Source: an uncultured Lachnospiraceae bacterium (GTDB lineage: Bacteria > Bacillota > Clostridia > Lachnospirales > Lachnospiraceae). From it: 13,149 nt of DNA. Positions 9,440 through 13,149 of this stretch are shown here, one piece after another. Under the pieces are notes generated by a model, which made no database searches, was not told the DNA's origin, and was given only the letters and a program-made list of their open reading frames with translations. The stretch spans positions 1-13,149 of the forward strand of contig CADCQU010000043.1 of NCBI GenBank assembly GCA_902803635.1, written 5' to 3'. How positions within the stretch are numbered: the stretch's first letter is position 1; every line of letters starts with the position of its first letter. The translations under genes were made by a program, and so were the position numbers.

Positions 9440-12400
9440 ATGAAAAAAAAGAAAGCATATTTGCGGAAAGTTGCGCATGCGATTCTGGCGGTCACCCTGG
9501 TGGCCGCCCTTGTTGTACCCGGAATTTTCGGGAATCTGGCATTTGCCGAAATGACGGAGACGATTTCGATACAGGAAATGCCAAAGGAGAATTCTACCAA
9601 TGATCTGGAGGGTTTCGAGAAAACGGATAAAAACGATTATACGGTTGAAGAAACGCCGGATTCAGTGGAAACAAATGCAGACGAGTTTTCTACGGCTTCG
9701 TTTGGAATGACGGAGGTTTTTCCGGAAAGTGAGAAGCTGGAAGAAAGATCCGAGAAGATAGGGGAGGGAACGGAAATCGAGTCTTCCTCGGTGGAAACGG
9801 TGTCTTCGGGAGAAGAACAGGGGAAAGTTTCGGAGCTGGAACCCTCTAAAGAGGATTCTACTCCTGAATATTTCCCACAGGAAGATGACAGTTCGGAGAA
9901 GTCCCCGCAGGATGACAGTTCCGTAGATTCTCCGCAGGAGGATGTCTTCGAGGAGTCATCGCAGGAGGACAGTTCCGTGGATTCTCCACAGGAGGATGTT
10001 TCTCTGGAGAACCCACAGGAGGACAGTTCCGAAGATTCCCCGCAGGAGGACGGTTCCGAGGATTTCCCCAAGGAGGATGGTTCCACGGATTTCCCACAGG
10101 ACGATGACGTTCCCGTGGATTCCCCCGAGGACGCGCATTTGCCTGTGGAAAATGTGGAAATCCACGACGAGGAGGCGGAGCCATTTGCCGAAAAGGAAGG
10201 AAAGGCGGCGGGGGCGCTGGCGATTACCGCGCCCGTGGACGGAGGCATTTGCCGAATTCGCCTGGTCGCGCTTTCGAAGGGTGTGATCTCGGTGGCCTAT
10301 GACGGGAGCCTGTCTGGCCAGGCCGTTTCAGAAAACGCGCTGCAGAGATTTTACGCCAAAAAGAGCGGGAAAAACTGGAAATTCGTCAATACCCTCAATG
10401 GAAAGGTGCTCGCCGTGACCCTACCGGATGAGCACGGCGCACGGGCGGTGCAGCTTTTGGAGACGACGGGTGACACCCGCGAGCTTTGGCGGCTGACCAA
10501 GACGGACCAGGGTTATGTTCTCAAATCCGTCGCGGACGGCCGCATCCTGACCATGGGCCTTGCGGCAAATGGCCGTCCCGTCGTTCTTGCTAAAAATAAG
10601 AACAACGCCCGACAGTACTGGACATTGGAGAACTGCTGTGAAAATATGGCAAATGCGAACATCACCATCGAGAAAAGTGCCGCGAGGGGGCATTTGCCGA
10701 TAATCGAAGTGAAGCTTGGGAAGGTCCTTCTGCAATCGGGGAAGGATTATACCGTGCGTGTGGAAACCGAGGGCACGGCGATTGTCGAAGGCTGCGGGAA
10801 CTTTGCGGGGACGGCGACGGCGACCTACACGGTCGTGGACGCGGCTACCTATGTGGAAAATGGCTGGTACCGCCTCGTGCCGAAAAATTCCCCGAACCTT
10901 GTGATCGGCGCTCATGACGGGGGGATGATCAACGGGACGGAGCTCATTCCCGCCCAGTACATGCGGCTCGAACATCAGATTTTCCATATCCGGAAATGTG
11001 AAAACGGGAAGGTTATCCTGGTCAACGGCGGATCGGAGAAGGTCGCCGCATTTGACGGGACGCAAAAGGGTGCCGCGCTTCGGCTGTATACCCAGGGCAA
11101 GGCCGGGAGCGAGTATCAGATGACGGCCCGTGCAAATGGAACCTACGTCTTTAAAAATGCCAGCGGCCGTTATCTCAAGGTACTGGATGGCAAGGCCGTG
11201 GCCGGCAACAAAAAGGTGTCCACCGGGGCAGAATTTTATCTTGTGAATGCGACTAATGTCCCGGATATCGCCTTTAGCAAGACATTCTACCTTCGCACAC
11301 TTTCTCGTATTCGTCTGGTTGCCGGGATCAGCAAGTCTTCCACGGCAAATGGCGCCAAGGCGCTTCTGACGAACTATGCGGATGCCGTGGCCCAGCGCTT
11401 TACCTTCCTATATAGCAGCGACGGGTACTATCGGATTGTGAATGAAAAAAGCCGAAAAGTTCTCACAGCCATGTCCGACGGTTCCGTACAGCAGGGAACG
11501 TGGCAGGCGGCCAACACGCAGCGATGGCGGCCGGTGGCCTCGCAGGGAGGCTACTATCTTATCAATGCGGACGGGCTTGTCCTGACCGTTGTCGGAGATT
11601 ATGTAAAAAAGGGGAGGCAGCTTGGGACGGCAGCCAAGAGCGAGAACCAGAACCAGATTTTCCTTCTCCTCGAACGCGGGAGTGCGGAAGCGAAGCTGAA
11701 GCTTGTGAAAAAACCGCTGACCATCTACAACGGCGTCGACTACGCGGCTGTCTACAATTACGACGACTACATGGATCGTTACACAAATCTGGCAACCATC
11801 TTCGGAACGGACTGTGAGGGCGCGCTGCGCTACTTTGTCGAGCAGGGCATGGCCGACGGCCAGCACGGGTCGAACGAATTTGATGTCTGGTGCTACCGTC
11901 GCGTGAATCACTCCGTCCGGAAACAGCTGCTTGCGGATATTCCGGCCTACTATTTGCATTATATTAAGGAAGGAAAGGCACTCGGGCTTCGAGCAACGGG
12001 AAATTACCAGACCACGCAGGCGACAACCTATAACGACCTTGCCTGGAAGGCTTACAATGAGTGGGGCGAGTTCAGTAACCGTCCCTACGGCCAGCAAATG
12101 AGCGAGATTCTTTCCCGCTGTGCCCAGGTGGAGTACGAGGCCTACGGTTTCCCAAAGTCGATCGTCATTGCGATGGCTATTAAGGAGTGCGGCTTCCTTA
12201 CGTTCAACGGCGGTCTTCCGCCCGTCTCCAACAACGTCCTCACGATGAACGTCTCGATGTGGAATGGACTTTGGAAAAGCTCCTGGCTCGGCTCCTATGT
12301 CTCCGTGAAGGTCCCGCAGTATGACTCCGCCCTCGGCCAGATCGTCTACGGCTACGAGCCCGTCCGCTGTTACGAGGACATCGAAGCCTGCATGGACGAC

Positions 12401-12559
12401 TTTGCAAATTTCAAAACCTCCATGCTCGGTCCTATCCCGTCAGGCATGACGATTGACCAGATCATCGACACATATCTCGAAGGCTACGCCACGAGCCCCG
12501 GCTACAAGAACTCCATCAAGGCCATCATCAAATTACACCAGCTAAGAAGATTTGACTGA
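9440..12559 (+). CDS. Secreted modular glucosaminidase-type peptidoglycan hydrolase
   Basis: A 1039-residue exported protein, probably cleaving cell-wall glycan. Residues 1-36 form a signal peptide (KKKK, hydrophobic core, AFA|E). Residues 37-255 are acidic and Ser-rich, with about nine copies of a 9-residue repeat PQEDxSxDS (146-230). Three ricin-like beta-trefoil-type regions lie near 260-400, 470-605 and 608-745 (motifs ELWRL, QYWTL, QRWRPV), with an Ig-like region near 400-468. A tandem repeat at 768-860 (YDDYMDRYTNLATIFGTD) is a type familiar from Lachnospiraceae wall proteins. The C-terminus (about 885-1039) resembles GH73 glucosaminidases: MAIKECGF with putative catalytic E916, an SNNVLTMN segment and ATSPGYKNSIKAII. 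There is no LPXTG anchor. The ATG at 9440 has AGAGG 7 bases upstream; an in-frame TTG at 9347 would add 31 residues before the signal peptide. The module calls are by pattern only. Confidence 0.78.
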   Translation: MKKKKAYLRKVAHAILAVTLVAALVVPGIFGNLAFAEMTETISIQEMPKENSTNDLEGFEKTDKNDYTVEETPDSVETNADEFSTASFGMTEVFPESEKLEERSEKIGEGTEIESSSVETVSSGEEQGKVSELEPSKEDSTPEYFPQEDDSSEKSPQDDSSVDSPQEDVFEESSQEDSSVDSPQEDVSLENPQEDSSEDSPQEDGSEDFPKEDGSTDFPQDDDVPVDSPEDAHLPVENVEIHDEEAEPFAEKEGKAAGALAITAPVDGGICRIRLVALSKGVISVAYDGSLSGQAVSENALQRFYAKKSGKNWKFVNTLNGKVLAVTLPDEHGARAVQLLETTGDTRELWRLTKTDQGYVLKSVADGRILTMGLAANGRPVVLAKNKNNARQYWTLENCCENMANANITIEKSAARGHLPIIEVKLGKVLLQSGKDYTVRVETEGTAIVEGCGNFAGTATATYTVVDAATYVENGWYRLVPKNSPNLVIGAHDGGMINGTELIPAQYMRLEHQIFHIRKCENGKVILVNGGSEKVAAFDGTQKGAALRLYTQGKAGSEYQMTARANGTYVFKNASGRYLKVLDGKAVAGNKKVSTGAEFYLVNATNVPDIAFSKTFYLRTLSRIRLVAGISKSSTANGAKALLTNYADAVAQRFTFLYSSDGYYRIVNEKSRKVLTAMSDGSVQQGTWQAANTQRWRPVASQGGYYLINADGLVLTVVGDYVKKGRQLGTAAKSENQNQIFLLLERGSAEAKLKLVKKPLTIYNGVDYAAVYNYDDYMDRYTNLATIFGTDCEGALRYFVEQGMADGQHGSNEFDVWCYRRVNHSVRKQLLADIPAYYLHYIKEGKALGLRATGNYQTTQATTYNDLAWKAYNEWGEFSNRPYGQQMSEILSRCAQVEYEAYGFPKSIVIAMAIKECGFLTFNGGLPPVSNNVLTMNVSMWNGLWKSSWLGSYVSVKVPQYDSALGQIVYGYEPVRCYEDIEACMDDFANFKTSMLGPIPSGMTIDQIIDTYLEGYATSPGYKNSIKAIIKLHQLRRFD
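9875..10132 (+). repeat. In-frame 27-base tandem repeats encoding acidic linker
   Basis: About nine imperfect units of 27 bases encode PQEDxSxDS-like nonapeptides in the exported hydrolase. Copies differ mainly in the middle and last residues (SSVDS, SLENP, GSEDF, GSTDF). Such tracts usually act as flexible, wall-spanning stalks and change copy number by slippage. That role is inferred. Confidence 0.8.
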
Positions 12560-12575
12560 TCGAACGTGCCACGCC

Positions 12576-12604
12576 CCTTGGCTCCCCCTCAGGGGGAGCC
12601 AAGG
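12576..12604. repeat. Perfect 14-bp palindrome, REP-like
   Basis: CCTTGGCTCCCCCT (12576-12589) and its exact complement AGGGGGAGCCAAGG (12591-12604) are separated by one base. It starts 16 bases after the hydrolase stop. No T-run follows. From memory, its layout resembles palindromic intergenic elements common in gut Clostridia. It may also slow transcription or protect the mRNA 3' end. Confidence 0.7.
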
Positions 12605-12637
12605 AATAGGCCGAACAAATGACCGTCGCTCCTCTTG

Positions 12638-12684
12638 CCTCTCCCTCAAGGGGGAGGTGTCACGGCGAAGCCGTGACGGAGAGG
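12638..12684. repeat. Second REP-like unit with nested stems
   Basis: An outer stem pairs CCTCTCC (12638-12644) with GGAGAGG (12678-12684). Inside it lies a perfect 8-bp stem GTCACGGC / GCCGTGAC (12659-12677) with a GAA loop. An alternative near-perfect stem forms between 12638-12646 and 12649-12657. It shares the CTCCCTCA-GGGGGAG core with the palindrome just upstream, so the two are probably halves or copies of one element family. Confidence 0.65.
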
Positions 12685-12711
12685 GGAAAAATGAGAGGTG
12701 CTCAGAATGAT

Positions 12712-12748
12712 AACGGGCCACAGTTCTCTTGAAACTGTGGCCCGTTTT
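12712..12748 (+). terminator. Intrinsic terminator after the hydrolase gene
   Basis: A perfect 14-bp stem AACGGGCCACAGTT (12712-12725) pairs with 12733-12746 around a 7-base loop and ends in a TTTT run. It is GC-rich and well suited to end plus-strand transcription about 150 bases after the hydrolase stop. It also separates that gene from the oppositely oriented tRNA-Gly. Confidence 0.85.
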
Positions 12749-12768
12749 AAATGATTTGAAAATACAGC

Positions 12769-12796
12769 AAAAAAAGGACGAGCCTATGCTCGTCCT
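12769..12796 (-). terminator. Intrinsic terminator of tRNA-Gly
   Basis: On the minus strand a 9-bp stem AGGACGAGC / GCTCGTCCT (12796-12775 with a 4-base loop) is followed directly by seven T residues. It lies four bases past the tRNA-Gly 3' end. Confidence 0.9.
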
Positions 12797-12799
12797 GTA

Positions 12800-12870
12800 A
12801 GCGGATAATGGGAATCGAACCCACCTCTCAACCTTGGGAAGGTCGTATTCTACCGATGAACTATATCCGC
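12800..12870 (-). tRNA. tRNA-Gly, anticodon CCC
   Basis: The minus strand folds as a tRNA. The 7-bp acceptor is GCGGATA / TATCCGC. The D arm follows with GTTCATCGGTAGA. The anticodon stem is CGACC / GGTTG with loop TTCCCAA (anticodon CCC, reading GGG), and the T arm is GTGGG-TTCGATT-CCCAT. The discriminator is T, as usual for bacterial tRNA-Gly, and CCA is not encoded. It has its own promoter and terminator, so it is a single-gene unit. It is transcribed against the presumed direction of fork movement. Confidence 0.95.
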
Positions 12871-12897
12871 AAATATTCTTTTTCAAGAACAAAAAAG

Positions 12898-12926
12898 ATT
12901 ATACCACACGAGAAATCATTTGTAAA
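12898..12926 (-). promoter_or_regulatory. tRNA-Gly promoter
   Basis: On the minus strand TTTACA (12926-12921) and TATAAT (12903-12898) are separated by 17 bases, giving a predicted start about 20 bases before the tRNA. It is one of a divergent promoter pair. Confidence 0.85.
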
Positions 12927-12960
12927 TAACGAAAATTGCAGAAAATCAGATTTTTGGTGG

Positions 12961-12989
12961 TTGACATGAAAAAATAAATTTAGTATAAT
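12961..12989 (+). promoter_or_regulatory. tRNA-Ser promoter
   Basis: TTGACA (12961-12966) and TATAAT (12984-12989) are 17 bases apart, a full consensus vegetative promoter directed towards tRNA-Ser. The predicted start, near 12996, leaves a leader of about 75 bases before the tRNA, longer than for the neighbouring tRNA-Gly. Confidence 0.9.
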
Positions 12990-13071
12990 AGCAAAGCACG
13001 AAGGGAAAGCTCCTATGGAGCAACTTCCACTCGTACAGGTTACAACCTTGACACGGCGGATGATCGGGCAT

Positions 13072-13149
13072 GGAGAAGTACTCAAGTGGCCGAAGAGGCG
13101 CCCCTGCTAAGGGTGTAGGTCGTGAATAACGGCGCGGGGGTTCAAATCC
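13072..13149 (+). tRNA. tRNA-Ser, anticodon GCT (cut by the window edge)
   Basis: The sequence starts GGAGAAGTACTCAAGTGGCC, a typical tRNA-Ser acceptor and D-arm start. The anticodon stem is CGCCC / GGGTG with loop CTGCTAA, giving anticodon GCT for AGC/AGU codons. A long variable arm (TAGGTCGTGAATAACGGC region) marks class II tRNA-Ser. The T arm begins GGGGGTTCAAATCC, where the window ends, so the acceptor 3' strand is missing. Confidence 0.93.

Noticed and set aside
8318..9478. 386-codon open frame on the minus strand over the gyrA end
   Set aside because: Same shadow effect from gyrA codon bias. It has no plausible start signal and no family resemblance.
9875..10132. Possible CRISPR array
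   Set aside because: The repeats are contiguous 27-base in-frame coding units without unique spacers.

Overview
The window is a bacterial chromosomal replication-origin region, read outwards from the dnaA side. It contains rpmH (minus strand), then dnaA, dnaN, yaaA (S4 domain), recF, gyrB and gyrA on the plus strand. After these come a large secreted cell-wall hydrolase gene and two divergent tRNA genes. This gene order, the protein sequences, the strong Shine-Dalgarno sites, the TTG starts and the Gly/Ser tRNAs without an encoded CCA (visible for Gly) point to the Firmicutes, class Clostridia. The modular surface protein next to gyrA suggests Lachnospiraceae or a close relative. Coding DNA is moderately GC-rich, roughly 55-58% by eye. 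No species can be named.

Positions 1-490 hold the rpmH terminator, rpmH, its consensus promoter, a five-box DnaA-binding cluster and the dnaA promoter. Positions 488-2136 hold dnaA and a second, larger DnaA-box cluster that ends in a candidate DnaA-trio and an AT-rich stretch. Together these look like a bipartite oriC flanking dnaA. Positions 2137-6535 hold a tightly packed dnaN-yaaA-recF-gyrB block with gaps of 12 to 34 bases. gyrA follows after 69 bases. DnaA opens the origin, DnaN is the sliding clamp, RecF handles gaps at forks, and gyrase removes the supercoils produced ahead of the forks.

Positions 9263-9439 hold two hairpins of unknown role. Positions 9440-12559 encode a 1039-residue exported protein with, in order: a signal peptide, an acidic 9-residue repeat tract, three ricin-like beta-trefoil-type regions around an Ig-like region, a tandem aromatic/acidic repeat, and a C-terminal glucosaminidase (GH73-like) domain. 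It is probably a peptidoglycan hydrolase. Positions 12560-12799 hold two REP-like palindromic units and two intrinsic terminators. They are followed by tRNA-Gly(CCC) on the minus strand and a truncated tRNA-Ser(GCT) on the plus strand, each with a near-consensus promoter.

I see no defence system, prophage, insertion sequence or CRISPR array. The strongest unexplained signal is a short DNA word, RCAAATG / CATTTGY. By hand count it occurs about 31 times, in all three codon frames and also between genes.
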